DNA from: Burkholderia multivorans ATCC BAA-247
GTDB lineage: Bacteria; Pseudomonadota; Gammaproteobacteria; Burkholderiales; Burkholderiaceae
DNA: 64,000 nucleotides
Reading direction: 5' to 3'
Assembly: GCF_000959525.1 (NCBI RefSeq)
Contig: NZ_CP009832.1
Span: 558,001 to 622,000, forward strand
The notes beneath the pieces were generated by a model. That model saw only the letters and a list, made by a program, of their open reading frames with translations. It did not search any database and was not told where the DNA came from. Position 1 is the stretch's first letter, and the number at the start of each line of letters is the position of its first letter. The translations under genes were made by a program, and so were the position numbers. Below, piece by piece: positions 1 to 8,992 of the stretch.

Positions 1-581
1 CCCCCGCCGCTGGATAAGCGGCGAAAAAAGCCAATGACGGATTTATTCGAAAAGACGGCCGGCCGACTACGTAAAGGTAATCATGGTTTGCTGCCCCCTC
101 TGTGTTTCCGGATATCGGTTGACTTGCCGGTTCGAAATCGCCGGGCGCGTGTTGTACTGAATGGAATGCGCGCGCACGACAGGCGGCGCGCCGTGCACGG
201 GCGCGCGCCTGCTTTGAACCGACGCCCCACGGGGCGGGCCGGGCCAGGCCGCCGGACGGAAGGACGGCGTGGTGTCGCCGTTCCGCAATGTCGCCGTCAT
301 GCGGCTTGAAGGTTTGTCGGCCTGCTCGAAGGATGCGTCAATATACTTGATGGTTTTGGGTAAAGGAAATGAAAAAATTAGAAAGTCAGCCTATTGCGGT
401 TTTTGCGCTTCATTGAATTGCGGATGGAATGAATTAACGATTTGGTTATTTGTGGAATTCCGTAGTTTTAATCTGTTAAGGAACCGGCGGTGCGCTGGAA
501 CTACGAAATCGCTCGCGTGCGGGTGCGGTCGGTACAATGCCGGATCGATCCGACGAATTCGCTGCCGCGAGGAGGCTGTCC
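1..581. other. Intergenic region with an AT-rich patch
   Basis: I see no supportable gene here. Most of the stretch has the usual high G+C, but about 340-485 is clearly AT-rich compared with everything around it. Reading frames across it do not resemble a known protein. A possible -10 element and a ribosome-binding site for the next gene lie at its right end. Confidence 0.6.
533..538 (+). promoter_or_regulatory. Candidate -10 element (TACAAT) for the LEA-type lipoprotein gene
   Basis: TACAAT lies 43 bases before the chosen start codon, in a GGTACAATGC context often seen at Burkholderia promoters. I do not see a convincing -35 at the right distance, so this is a guess from one hexamer and its position. 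Confidence 0.3.
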
Positions 582-1079
582 ATGCTGCGAGCCCTGTTCC
601 GTTTCGCGCCGCTGCGCGCCGTGCTGTTCCTGTTCGCGGCGGCATTCGTGCTCGACGGTTGCGCGAGTCTCACGCGCGAGCCCCTCAGCGTGTCGGTGGT
701 CGGGCTCGATCCGCTCGTCGGGCAAGGGCTCGAGATGCGTTTCAGCCTGAAGCTGCGCGTGCAGAACCCGAACGACACGCCGATCAAATACGACGGCATC
801 GCGGTCGCGCTCGAGCTGAACGGCGCGCCGTTCGCGAGCGGCGTCAGCGATCGCTCGGGCGTCGTGCCGCGCTTCGGCGAGGCCGTGCTCGACGTGCCGG
901 TGTCGGTATCCGCGTTCGCGGCCGCGCGGCAGGCGTGGAACCTGCCCGGCGCCGCCGCGAACGGCGAACTGCCGTATGCGCTGCGCGGCCGGCTCGCGGG
1001 CGGCGTGCTCGGCACGGTGCACTTCAGCGACGCGGGCACGCTGCGCCTGCCCGCGATGCCGGGCTGGGGCGCATCGTGA
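582..1079 (+). CDS. LEA type 2 (WHy-domain) lipoprotein
   Basis: Predicted lipoprotein of 165 residues. The N-terminus is a signal peptide with a hydrophobic run ending in a lipobox (LDGC around residue 20), so the mature protein should be anchored by a lipidated Cys. The rest matches the LEA14/WHy fold: a strand pattern with RVQNPNDTPIKYDGI and an LNGAPFASG turn typical of water-stress and hypersensitive-response proteins. I chose ATG 582 because GAGGAGG ends 7 bases upstream; an in-frame ATG at 537 would put 15 charged residues before the signal peptide. Function in bacteria is not well defined. Confidence 0.8.
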   Translation: MLRALFRFAPLRAVLFLFAAAFVLDGCASLTREPLSVSVVGLDPLVGQGLEMRFSLKLRVQNPNDTPIKYDGIAVALELNGAPFASGVSDRSGVVPRFGEAVLDVPVSVSAFAAARQAWNLPGAAANGELPYALRGRLAGGVLGTVHFSDAGTLRLPAMPGWGAS

Positions 1080-1188
1080 CGCGCCTGTACCGTGCCGTGC
1101 CCGCTTTGCCGCACGATGCAAAGCGCGGTATGGTGTCGTCCGCGCGGCGAATGTCCGCCGCGCCGAAGCCAACCGTAGCCGAGCTCGC

Positions 1189-2322
1189 GTGACCGATTTC
1201 CCCGTTTTCCACTGGACCGACGCCGACGGCGTCGATCATGCCGTGCGCTGGCGCTCCGAAGCCGGCGTACCGCCGCCGAAGCGCGCGGTGCCCGCCGACG
1301 ACCGCCTCACTGCCGACGCCGCCTATCGCCTCGCGTGCGAGGGCACCGCGCTCGTCTGGCAGGGCGATTTCCAGAATGCGCGCCAACTCGTGCAGGCGAT
1401 GGCGCGCCGCGTCGAGCGCAAGCCGAAGAAGGCGAAGGCTGCCGCCGGCGTCGAGGCATTCAACCTGCACCGGCTCGCGCAGTCGCAGCGCGCACGTACG
1501 CTCGGCATGCTGCTGATCCCGCTCGACGCCGACTATACGATCCCGCTGCGCCGCGCGCCCGACGTGCGCGCCGCGTGCGAGGAAGCGTACGGGCCGGGCG
1601 ACGCGCCGTCGATGGTGTCGCTGCGCGAACTGCTCGGGCTCGTCGGCGCGCACGAATGGCGCAAGAAAGGCGTGCCGATTCCGGCGCTCGGCGGCGCGGC
1701 GATTCATCCGCACTACGGCGTGTTCTCGCCGGTGCGCGGCGAATACGTGACGCTCGTCGCGCGCGCGCCGCTGCCCGCGACGTCGGTTGCCTTCGACATC
1801 GGCACCGGTACCGGCGTGCTCGCGGCGGTGCTCGCGTCGCGCGGCGTCGAGCGCGTCGTCGCCACCGATCAGGATCCGCGTGCGCTGGCCTGCGCGCGCG
1901 AGAACCTCGAACGGCTCGGTTACGCAGGCCGCGTCGACGTCGTCGAAGCCGATCTGTTTCCGCCGGGCCGTGCGCCGCTCGTCGTCTGCAATCCGCCGTG
2001 GGTGCCCGCGCGGCCGAGCGCCCCGATCGAGTTTGCGGTCTACGATCCCGACAGCCGCATGCTGCGCGGGTTTCTCGCGGGGCTCGCCGCGCACCTCGAA
2101 CCGGGTGGCGAAGGCTGGTTGATCCTGTCCGATTTCGCGGAGCATCTCGGGCTGCGGCCGCGCGACACGCTGCTGCAATGGATCGACGCGGCCGGCCTCG
2201 TCGTGCTCGGCCGCGACGACATCCGCCCCGCGCACCCGAAGAGCGCCGACGCCGACGATCCGCTGCACGCGGCGCGCCGTGCCGAGCTCACGTCGCTATG
2301 GCGGCTCGGCGCGCGAGCCTGA
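1189..2322 (+). CDS. SAM-dependent methyltransferase (N6-adenine/N5-glutamine type)
   Basis: Class I methyltransferase of 377 residues. A unique N-terminal half of about 190 residues is followed by the Rossmann-like domain with motif I FDIGTGTGVLAA near residue 200 and motif IV NPPW near residue 268, the signature of enzymes that methylate an exocyclic or amide nitrogen (adenine in RNA or DNA, or glutamine in protein). The target cannot be read from the sequence. The start is a GTG; the open frame runs further upstream, but that part overlaps the preceding lipoprotein gene and does not look coding. It lies in the same direction as the next methyltransferase gene, 89 bases away. Confidence 0.8.
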   Translation: MTDFPVFHWTDADGVDHAVRWRSEAGVPPPKRAVPADDRLTADAAYRLACEGTALVWQGDFQNARQLVQAMARRVERKPKKAKAAAGVEAFNLHRLAQSQRARTLGMLLIPLDADYTIPLRRAPDVRAACEEAYGPGDAPSMVSLRELLGLVGAHEWRKKGVPIPALGGAAIHPHYGVFSPVRGEYVTLVARAPLPATSVAFDIGTGTGVLAAVLASRGVERVVATDQDPRALACARENLERLGYAGRVDVVEADLFPPGRAPLVVCNPPWVPARPSAPIEFAVYDPDSRMLRGFLAGLAAHLEPGGEGWLILSDFAEHLGLRPRDTLLQWIDAAGLVVLGRDDIRPAHPKSADADDPLHAARRAELTSLWRLGARA

Positions 2323-2411
2323 GCGCGCGTTTTCGGTAAACTGTCGCCATTCCTCACGATTGCCCGCCGCCGGGCCGTGGTCGACCGACCGCGGCCCGGC
2401 CGCGCTTCACG

Positions 2412-3302
2412 ATGTCCAACAAGACTTACGAAATCCGTCCGGAGCAGTCCGTCGAACTGCTGAAGGAACTGCATATCCTGACCCGCGACGGCAAGATGAA
2501 CCAGGACAGCCGCCGCAAGCTGAAGCAGGTGTATCACCTGTTCCAGTTCATCGAGCCGCTGCTCGCGAACGTGCAGGCCGACCGCGGCGCGGTGACGCTC
2601 GTCGATCACGGCGCCGGCAAGTCGTATCTCGGCTTCATCCTGTACGACCTCTTCTTCAAGCAGCAGCCGGGACACGGCACGCCGGCGTTCGCGTCGCATG
2701 TGTACGGGATCGAGACGCGCGAGGAGCTCGTCGCGCGTTCGACCGAACTGGCCGCGCGGCTCGGGTTCGGCGGCATGTCGTTTCTGAACCTGTCGGTTGC
2801 CGATTCGATCACGTCGCCGAAGCTGCCCGATACGGTCGACGTCGTCACCGCGCTGCACGCGTGCGACACCGCGACCGACGACGCGATCCGCTTCGCGCTC
2901 GCGAAGCGCGCACGGCACATCGTGCTCGTGCCGTGCTGCCAGGCCGAAGTCGCGGGCGTGCTGCGCCGCCACAAGGGCAAGTCGCTCGCGAACGCGCTGA
3001 CCGAAGTGTGGCGTCATCCGCTGCATACGCGCGAATTCGGCAGCCAGATCACGAACGTGCTGCGCTGCCTGCAGCTCGAGGCGCACGGCTATCAGGTGAG
3101 CGTGACCGAGCTGGTCGGCTGGGAACATTCGATGAAGAACGAGCTGATCATCGCGCAGTACAAGAACCTGCCGCGCCGACGCCCGAGCGAGCGGCTGAAC
3201 GAGATCCTCGACATGTTCGGGCTCGCCGAGCTGCGCGAGCGCTTTTTCGTTCCGCAGCGCGACGCGGCGGCCGGCGAAACGGTCGAACAGCACGCCGGCT
3301 GA
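2412..3302 (+). CDS. SAM-dependent methyltransferase (Methyltransf_32-like)
   Basis: A 296-residue protein of the methyltransferase family that includes the METTL25/GSTCD-like domain. Visible are VDHGAGKSYLGF near residue 65 (SAM-binding glycine motif), an acidic YGIETREEL strand end, and the family motif ALHACDTATDDAI near residue 155 followed by VLVPCCQ. The ACD and PCCQ motifs are typical of this family and may act in catalysis or zinc contact. The substrate is unknown. No strong Shine-Dalgarno is seen; the start is chosen from the conserved N-terminus. It may be cotranscribed with the methyltransferase upstream. Confidence 0.75.
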   Translation: MSNKTYEIRPEQSVELLKELHILTRDGKMNQDSRRKLKQVYHLFQFIEPLLANVQADRGAVTLVDHGAGKSYLGFILYDLFFKQQPGHGTPAFASHVYGIETREELVARSTELAARLGFGGMSFLNLSVADSITSPKLPDTVDVVTALHACDTATDDAIRFALAKRARHIVLVPCCQAEVAGVLRRHKGKSLANALTEVWRHPLHTREFGSQITNVLRCLQLEAHGYQVSVTELVGWEHSMKNELIIAQYKNLPRRRPSERLNEILDMFGLAELRERFFVPQRDAAAGETVEQHAG

Positions 3303-3352
3303 CGCCTGCGCGCCCGGCGCGCGTGCGCGCCAATCGGGCGGAGCCGGCGGCG

Positions 3353-3925
3353 CTAGACGTCGTCGCCCGTGCCGCTCATCCACTCGCGCCAGCCGTCGTG
3401 GCCAAGGCGGCGCAGGGTTTCCTGGTTTTTCTCGTAGATCGCGGCGGCGTCCGGAAACGCGTCGACCGCGCGCGCGATGCTGTCCTCGCGCAGCAGATGC
3501 AGGATCGGATACGGCGCGCGGTTCGTGTAGTTCTCGATGTCGTCCGGTTCGCTGCCGTCGAACCGATACTGCGGATGAAAGCTCGCGATCTGCAGCACGC
3601 CGTCGAGTTTCAGCTGCTGCACGAGGCGATCGGCGAAGAACAGCGCGTCGTTGTAGTCGACGAAATCCGCGAACGCGTGCGGATAGATCACGAGCGTCGT
3701 GTCGATCTGCCGCGGATCGGCCGCTTCCAGCGCCCGCAGTTCGGCTTCGAGATCGGCGAGCGCCGTGTCGAGCGCGGTCGCGTCGCTGACCGCATAGCGC
3801 ACCTGATCCTTCACGTACACGCTCTTCGCGAACGGGCACAGATTGAGTCCGATCACCGCCCGCGCGAGCCAGTGACGCGTGGCGGCGACGATTTTGTCGG
3901 TGGATTCGGGGCGGGTGTCGATCAT
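3353..3925 (-). CDS. DUF1415 family protein
   Basis: A 190-residue soluble protein that matches DUF1415: near the N-terminus it has HWLARAVIGLNLCPFAK (a conserved Cys-Pro-Phe), then a helical part, then FHPQYRF near residue 117 and the NRAPYPILHLLRE motif near residue 135. The family is conserved in Gamma- and Betaproteobacteria, but I know of no established function. It converges on the methyltransferase to its left and lies 55 bases downstream of the TetR gene on the same strand, so it could be cotranscribed with that regulator. Confidence 0.85.
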   Translation of the reverse strand: MIDTRPESTDKIVAATRHWLARAVIGLNLCPFAKSVYVKDQVRYAVSDATALDTALADLEAELRALEAADPRQIDTTLVIYPHAFADFVDYNDALFFADRLVQQLKLDGVLQIASFHPQYRFDGSEPDDIENYTNRAPYPILHLLREDSIARAVDAFPDAAAIYEKNQETLRRLGHDGWREWMSGTGDDV

Positions 3926-3980
3926 CGGAAACGGGCGGGAAGGGCGGCAACGGCCGCATTGTAGCGGGCGCGCGCGGCCG

Positions 3981-4601
3981 CTACGCGCAGGCGGCCGCGA
4001 TCAGCTGCGTGACGAGCGCCGGTGCGATGCCGATCGGCGTTTCGCCGTGCCGGTACGTCTGGCTTGCCGCATAGATCCCTTCGATGACGAGCGCGAGCGA
4101 ATCGGCGAGCGCCTTCGGATCGCGCGCGCCGGCCGCTTCGCAGAGCGCGACCAGCCGCTTCATCAGCTGTTCCTTGTTCTGCGCGACGCGCTCGCGCGCC
4201 GGATGCGACGCGTCCGGAAATTCGGCGGCGACGTTGACGAACGGGCAGCCGCGGTAGTCTTTCTGCGTCGCGCGCTCGGCAAGATCGACGAAATACTGGA
4301 TCAGCTGCGCCTTCGGGTCGCCCGGATGCTTCGCGAGGCTCGCGTCGACGCGCTCGAAGAAGCACGCATCCATGCGCGCGAGATACGCGAGGATCAGGTC
4401 GTCCTTCGACGAGAACTGACGATACAGGCTCATCTTGTTGACGCCGGCGAGCTCGACGACCGCTTCGACGCCGACGCTGCGCACGCCTTCCCGGTAAAAC
4501 AGTTCCTGCGCGGCGCGCAGCAGATGCTCCTGTGCGGTGGCGCCGGCGATCGCGCGGCGCGTGCGGCGAGCTGGCGGCTTGGCGGCCTCGATGCCCGACA
4601 T
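3981..4601 (-). CDS. TetR family transcriptional regulator
   Basis: A 206-residue TetR repressor. The HTH lies at about residues 25-70 (LLRAAQELFYREGVRSVGVE, then NKMSLYRQFSSKDDLI), after a basic N-terminal arm. The C-terminal ligand domain contains CPFVNVAAEFPD near residue 118, common in the subgroup that controls efflux or reductase genes. It is divergent from the MFS transporter gene; two near-identical half-palindromes lie between them, so it most likely represses itself and the transporter. The inducer is unknown. Confidence 0.85.
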   Translation of the reverse strand: MSGIEAAKPPARRTRRAIAGATAQEHLLRAAQELFYREGVRSVGVEAVVELAGVNKMSLYRQFSSKDDLILAYLARMDACFFERVDASLAKHPGDPKAQLIQYFVDLAERATQKDYRGCPFVNVAAEFPDASHPARERVAQNKEQLMKRLVALCEAAGARDPKALADSLALVIEGIYAASQTYRHGETPIGIAPALVTQLIAAACA

Positions 4602-4636
4602 GATGACCCTCGACTGCGTGGTGAATTGCTTGACAT

Positions 4637-4686
4637 GTTACCGACTGGTCACTACGATCGCAACACACTTGTGACCGGTCAGTAAC
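4637..4686. promoter_or_regulatory. Paired operator sites between tetR-type gene and MFS transporter
   Basis: GTTACCGACTGGTCAC (4637-4652) and GTGACCGGTCAGTAAC (4671-4686) are near-perfect inverted copies of each other, and each core (ACCGACTGGT, ACCGGTCAGT) is itself a partial palindrome. TTGACA overlaps the left site at 4630-4635. Spacing of 34 bases centre to centre fits two TetR dimers bound about three helical turns apart. That the neighbouring TetR protein binds here is inference from position. Confidence 0.65.
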
Positions 4687-4813
4687 AATGCCGGTCCGGA
4701 CAATGGAAAAAATGCCAAGCATCGGCCCGGGTCAGCCGATGCGGTGTGCGGCGGAGGTGGCCCGGTCAAATGGGCGGCGCGCGGGCGCGTGCCGGCCGAC
4801 TGGAGAACGCGAG

Positions 4814-6097
4814 ATGAACTGGGCAGTGACACGAATCGGCGGGCGGTTCCATTACGGATGGCTCGCGGCGGCGGTGGTATTCCTGATCCTGCTGGCCGCG
4901 GCCGGCACGCGCGCGACGCCGAGCGTGCTGATGGTGCCGCTCGAGCGCGAGCTCGGCTGGAGCCGCGCGGCGATCTCGCTCGCGATCTCGGTCAATATCG
5001 CGCTGTACGGGCTGACGGGGCCGTTCGCGGCTGCCGCAATGCAGCGCTTCGGCCTGCGCCCGACGATCCTGACGGCGCTCGCGACGATGGGCGCGGGCGT
5101 CGCGCTGTCGTCGATGATGACGCAGAGCTGGCAGATGGTGCTGATCTGGGGGCTGATGGTCGGCTGTTCGACGGGCGTCGTCGCGCTGACGCTGTCCGCG
5201 ACGTTCGTCACGCGCTGGTTCCACGCACGCCGCGGCCTCGTGATGGGGATTCTGACCGCGAGCACGGCCACCGGCCAGCTCGTGTTCCTGCCGATGCTCG
5301 CGGCGATCGCGCAGCGTCACGGCTGGCGGCCGGTCGTGCTGGTGGTCGCGCTCGCGGCGGCGATCGTGATTCCGCTCGTCGCGTTGCTGCTGCCCGAACG
5401 GCCGGCGGACGTGAACCTGCGTCCATACGGCGAGCCGGCCGATGCGCCGGCCGCGCCCGACGCGACGAAGGAGAATCCGCTCGCGGTCGCGTTCCGCACG
5501 CTGCTCACGGCGAGCCGCTCGCGCGATTTCTGGCTGCTGTTCTTCAGCTTCTTCATCTGCGGCGCGAGCACCAACGGCTACGTCGGCACGCACCTGATCG
5601 CAATGTGCAGCGACTACGGGATGACGGAAGTGCAGGGCGCGTCGCTGCTCGCCGCGATGGGCGTGTTCGACCTGTTCGGTACGACGCTGTCGGGCTGGCT
5701 GTCCGATCGCTACGACAACCGCGTGCTGCTGTTCTGGTACTACGGGCTGCGCGGGCTGTCGCTGATCTATCTGCCGCATGCGTTCGGCATCGACTTCTTC
5801 GGGCTGCCGCTGTTCGCGATGTTCTACGGGCTCGACTGGATCGCCACCGTGCCGCCGACCGTGCGGCTCGCGACCGACGTGTTCGGCAAGGCGGCCGCGC
5901 CGGTCGTATTCGGCTGGATCGTCGCCGGCCATCAGCTCGGCGCGGCGTTCGCGGCGCTCGGCGCGGGGATGCTGCGGGCGAGCCTCGGCACCTACACGAT
6001 CGCGTCGATGATCTCGGGCGGGCTCTGCATTATCGGCGCGCTGATCGTGCTGCGGATCAACCGCGGACCGTCGCGCGCGGCCGCGCAGGCGGCCTGA
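4814..6097 (+). CDS. MFS transporter
   Basis: Major facilitator transporter of 427 residues with about 12 predicted membrane segments in two halves joined by a charged loop near residue 215 (PAAPDATKENPL). The conserved MFS loop between helices 2 and 3 appears as AAAMQRFGLRPT, and the second-half copy as GWLSDRYDNRVLL. It resembles the oxalate:formate-antiporter-like and monocarboxylate MFS group, but the substrate is not readable. I chose ATG 4814 because GGAG lies upstream and MNWAVTRIGGRFHYGW begins as related proteins do; an in-frame ATG at 4688 would add 42 residues running straight out of the operator. Probably repressed by the divergent TetR. Confidence 0.8.
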   Translation: MNWAVTRIGGRFHYGWLAAAVVFLILLAAAGTRATPSVLMVPLERELGWSRAAISLAISVNIALYGLTGPFAAAAMQRFGLRPTILTALATMGAGVALSSMMTQSWQMVLIWGLMVGCSTGVVALTLSATFVTRWFHARRGLVMGILTASTATGQLVFLPMLAAIAQRHGWRPVVLVVALAAAIVIPLVALLLPERPADVNLRPYGEPADAPAAPDATKENPLAVAFRTLLTASRSRDFWLLFFSFFICGASTNGYVGTHLIAMCSDYGMTEVQGASLLAAMGVFDLFGTTLSGWLSDRYDNRVLLFWYYGLRGLSLIYLPHAFGIDFFGLPLFAMFYGLDWIATVPPTVRLATDVFGKAAAPVVFGWIVAGHQLGAAFAALGAGMLRASLGTYTIASMISGGLCIIGALIVLRINRGPSRAAAQAA

Positions 6098-6242
6098 ATA
6101 CCGCGGCCGCCGCGTGCGGCCGCCTTTGCAGGTGCGGCGATTTGCATTGTCCGACGCGATCGGGCGCGTGTCGCCGCAAGCGGTTATGCTTGCGTTTCGG
6201 CGAGGCGTTCGCGCCCCTTCATCGATGTCAGCGAGGAACCGC

Positions 6243-6848
6243 ATGTCTGTCAAACCTGCTCCCACTACCGTTTCGATTCACGAACTGATCGCGGGCCGCT
6301 GGAGCCCGCGTGCCTATTCCGACGCGCCGATCAGCGCCGCCGACCTGCATGCGGTGCTGGAGGCGGCGCGCTGGGCGCCGTCCGCGTACAACGCGCAGCC
6401 GTGGCGCTTCATCGTGTTCGATCGCACGCGGGACGAAGCCGCGTTCAAGCGTGCGTTCGCGACGCTCGTGCCGTTCAATCAGGGCTGGAACGCACCGGCG
6501 CCGGTCCTGATCGCCGTCACCGCGCATACGCTGACGCCGAAGGGCGAGCCCGCGCCGACCGCGCTGTACGACGCGGGCGCGGCTGCGATGTCGCTCGTGC
6601 TGCAGGCGCACGCGCTCGGGCTCGCCGCACATCAGATGAGCGGCTTCGACGCGAACGCGTTCCGCGAGGCGTTCGAGATCCCGGCCGACGTCGCGATTCC
6701 CGCGATCATCTCGCTCGGCCACTACGGCAACGTCGACAAGCTCGATCCGGTGTTGCGCGATCGCGAGAAGGCGCCGCGCACGCGCCATCCGCTCGGCGAG
6801 ATCGTCTACGCGGGCGCGTGGAAGAAGGGCTTCGAAGCGGCCGCGTGA
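6243..6848 (+). CDS. Nitroreductase family protein
   Basis: FMN-dependent oxidoreductase of 201 residues in the nitroreductase fold. Near the N-terminus GRWSPRAYSD and AARWAPSAYNAQPWRFIV form the usual FMN phosphate and ring contacts; LQAHALGLAAHQMSGFD and AIISLGHYG near the C-terminus complete the dimer-shared active site. Such enzymes reduce nitro groups or quinones with NAD(P)H. A good ribosome-binding site (GAGGAA) precedes ATG 6243; the open frame extends upstream without coding character. It lies 145 bases after the MFS gene on the same strand. Confidence 0.85.
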   Translation: MSVKPAPTTVSIHELIAGRWSPRAYSDAPISAADLHAVLEAARWAPSAYNAQPWRFIVFDRTRDEAAFKRAFATLVPFNQGWNAPAPVLIAVTAHTLTPKGEPAPTALYDAGAAAMSLVLQAHALGLAAHQMSGFDANAFREAFEIPADVAIPAIISLGHYGNVDKLDPVLRDREKAPRTRHPLGEIVYAGAWKKGFEAAA

Positions 6849-7004
6849 CGGCCTGCGCGCGCCGCGGCGGAGCGCGCCGCGGGCGCCGCGCGACCGGCGC
6901 GACGGCCATACGCCGATCGCGCCCGCCCGTTGTGATCGCGCGGGCTTCATGTTAAAAAGCCCGTCCTTTCCGTTTTCGCGCCGGCCATGCGGCGGCTCTT
7001 TCCC

Positions 7005-8255
7005 ATGACTTACTGCGCGATCGATTTCGGTACGTCCAATTCCGCCGTGGCGCTGCCCCACGGCGACGGCATGCGGCTCGCGCCCGTCGAGGGCGACCAT
7101 CTGACGCTGCCCACCGCGATTTTCTTCAACAACGACGAGGAGACGGTCGAATACGGCCGAGCGGCGCTCGCATCGTACATCGACGGCTTCGACGGCCGGC
7201 TGATGCGCTCGATGAAGAGCATCCTCGGTTCGCCGCTCGCCGAGACGACGACCGATCTCGGCGACGGCACCGCGATCGCCTATACCGACGTGATCGCGCG
7301 TTTCCTGCAACACCTGAAGCAGAAGGCCGAGGCGTGCGCAGGCGCGCCGATCCGCCGTGCGGTGCTCGGCCGCCCGGTGTTCTTCGTCGACGACGATCCG
7401 CGCGCCGACCGCCTTGCGCAGAACCAGCTGCAGGCGGCCGCGCAGTCGGTCGGATTCGCCGACGTGCGGTTCCAGTACGAGCCGATCGCGGCCGCGTTCG
7501 ACTACGAGTCGCGCCAGCAGGCGGAGCGGCTGGTGCTCGTCGCCGACATCGGCGGCGGCACGTCCGACTTCTCGCTGGTGCGCGTCGGCCCGGACCGCAT
7601 GACGCGCCTCGACCGCAAGGACGACGTGCTCGCGCATCACGGCGTGCACGTCGCCGGCACCGACTACGACCGGCGCGTCGAGCTGTCGGCGATCCTGCCG
7701 GCGTTCGGCTATCGCGCGCTCGATCCCGAAGGCCGCGAGTTGCCGAACCGGATCTACTTCGATCTGGCGACCTGGCATCTGATCAATACGGTCTATACGC
7801 CGAAGCGGCTCGGCGAGCTGAAGCTGATGAAGCATCTGTACCGCGACGCGCGGCAGCACGAGCGGCTCGTGCGCGTGGTCGAGCAGCGGCTCGGGCATGC
7901 GCTGATGGCGCGCGCGGAAGAGGCGAAGATCGGCGTGGCCGCGGGCGGGGAGACGATGATCGACCTGAACGATGTCGAAGAGGACCTGCAGATCGCCTTC
8001 GACGCGGCGCGCCTGATCGATGCGAGCCGCGAGGACACTGCACGGATCGTCGACGCCGCGCGCGAAACGGTGCGGCTGGCGGGCGTCGCGCCGCGCGACG
8101 TCGGCGCGCTGTACTTCACGGGCGGCTCGACGGGTTTGGCGTTCCTGTCCGGCGCGCTGGCGGCCGCGTTTCCGGACGCGCAGCCGGTGTTCGGCGACCG
8201 CCTCGCCAGCGTCGCGACGGGCCTCGGCATTCACGCGCAGCGACTGTTCGGCTGA
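7005..8255 (+). CDS. YegD-like Hsp70 family protein
   Basis: An Hsp70/actin-fold ATPase of 416 residues that lacks the substrate-binding lid of DnaK, as in E. coli YegD. Phosphate 1 (IDFGTSNSAVA) is at the very N-terminus, phosphate 2 (ADIGGGTSDFSLV) near residue 180 and the adenosine motif (LYFTGGSTGL) near residue 370. Length agrees with YegD proteins (about 420-450). The role is not established; it is thought to be a chaperone-like protein. An in-frame ATG at 6987 is an alternative start. A strong terminator follows. Confidence 0.85.
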   Translation: MTYCAIDFGTSNSAVALPHGDGMRLAPVEGDHLTLPTAIFFNNDEETVEYGRAALASYIDGFDGRLMRSMKSILGSPLAETTTDLGDGTAIAYTDVIARFLQHLKQKAEACAGAPIRRAVLGRPVFFVDDDPRADRLAQNQLQAAAQSVGFADVRFQYEPIAAAFDYESRQQAERLVLVADIGGGTSDFSLVRVGPDRMTRLDRKDDVLAHHGVHVAGTDYDRRVELSAILPAFGYRALDPEGRELPNRIYFDLATWHLINTVYTPKRLGELKLMKHLYRDARQHERLVRVVEQRLGHALMARAEEAKIGVAAGGETMIDLNDVEEDLQIAFDAARLIDASREDTARIVDAARETVRLAGVAPRDVGALYFTGGSTGLAFLSGALAAAFPDAQPVFGDRLASVATGLGIHAQRLFG

Positions 8256-8320
8256 CCGGCCGACGCGCGGTGCGCACGCGCTGCGCGCCGTGCCTGGCAC
8301 GCTCCGACGCGACAAATAAA

Positions 8321-8346
8321 AAGCCCCGCCGAAGCGGGGCTTTTTT
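8321..8346. terminator. Bidirectional intrinsic terminator
   Basis: AAGCCCCGC and GCGGGGCTT form a perfect stem around CGAA, followed by T6 on the plus strand and by T5 on the minus strand. It sits between the convergent YegD-like and csp genes and can end both transcripts. Confidence 0.9.
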
Positions 8347-8366
8347 CACGAAATCTCGCGCAGCAA

Positions 8367-8570
8367 TTACAGCGGGCGGATGTTCGCAGCTTGCAGACCC
8401 TTCGGGCCCGTCTTCACTTCGAATTCGACCTTCTGGTTTTCTTGCAGCGTCTTGAAACCTTCGACGCGGATTTCCGAGAAGTGCGCGAACAGATCGTCGC
8501 CGCCGCCTTCCGGGGTGATGAAGCCGAAGCCCTTTGCGTCATTGAACCACTTGACGGTACCGGTTGCCAT
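8367..8570 (-). CDS. cspA: Cold-shock protein, CspA family
   Basis: A 67-residue single OB-fold cold-shock domain. RNP1 (KGFGFI) and RNP2 (LFAHFS) are intact and the length is exactly that of CspA/CspE proteins. It binds single-stranded RNA and DNA and melts RNA secondary structure. AGGA lies 10-13 bases before the start. It is a single-gene unit with a promoter about 150 bases upstream, leaving a long leader as in cold-induced csp genes. Which of several paralogues this is cannot be told from sequence alone. Confidence 0.93.
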   Translation of the reverse strand: MATGTVKWFNDAKGFGFITPEGGGDDLFAHFSEIRVEGFKTLQENQKVEFEVKTGPKGLQAANIRPL

Positions 8571-8746
8571 GTTACTTGTTCCTAAAAAGATAAAACGGGG
8601 CCGAAGCCCATGGGGTGCGGAAAATCAAGGAAGGGGGTAATGGGACCAACCGGAGTACCGTTGATGGGCGAACTACGAAAGACCAATTCACTCGCCGCTT
8701 GAAATCCTGCGAAGTCCGTTATACGGCTAATCGGGCGCGCGGTCAA
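8571..8746 (-). promoter_or_regulatory. csp promoter and long 5' leader
   Basis: On the minus strand TTGACC (8741-8746) and TATAAC (8718-8723) are separated by exactly 17 bases, close to the sigma-70 consensus. Initiation near 8711 would leave a leader of about 140 nt before the csp start codon. Leaders of this size act as cold-sensing structures in E. coli cspA; whether this one folds that way needs to be tested. The rest of the gap up to 8992 shows no gene. Confidence 0.65.
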
Positions 8747-8992
8747 CCGTATTTCCATGTCCTCAGGGTTATTGCGGATATTTAAGCTTACAAACATTGC
8801 AGAAACGCCGGATTTTTTGTAGGGGGCGATCGATTTTGGCGCCAACTTGGAGGTGCAACCGTTAAACTACGCGCCGCGCGGACCAGGTTGCCCCGATCGG
8901 GTGACCTGTCCCCCCAAGAATGCGTGCGCGGCGCAGTTCGAGCCGATCCCGAACTGCGGGCCGACCATGCTTTTTGAGACACAGGAGAGGAT

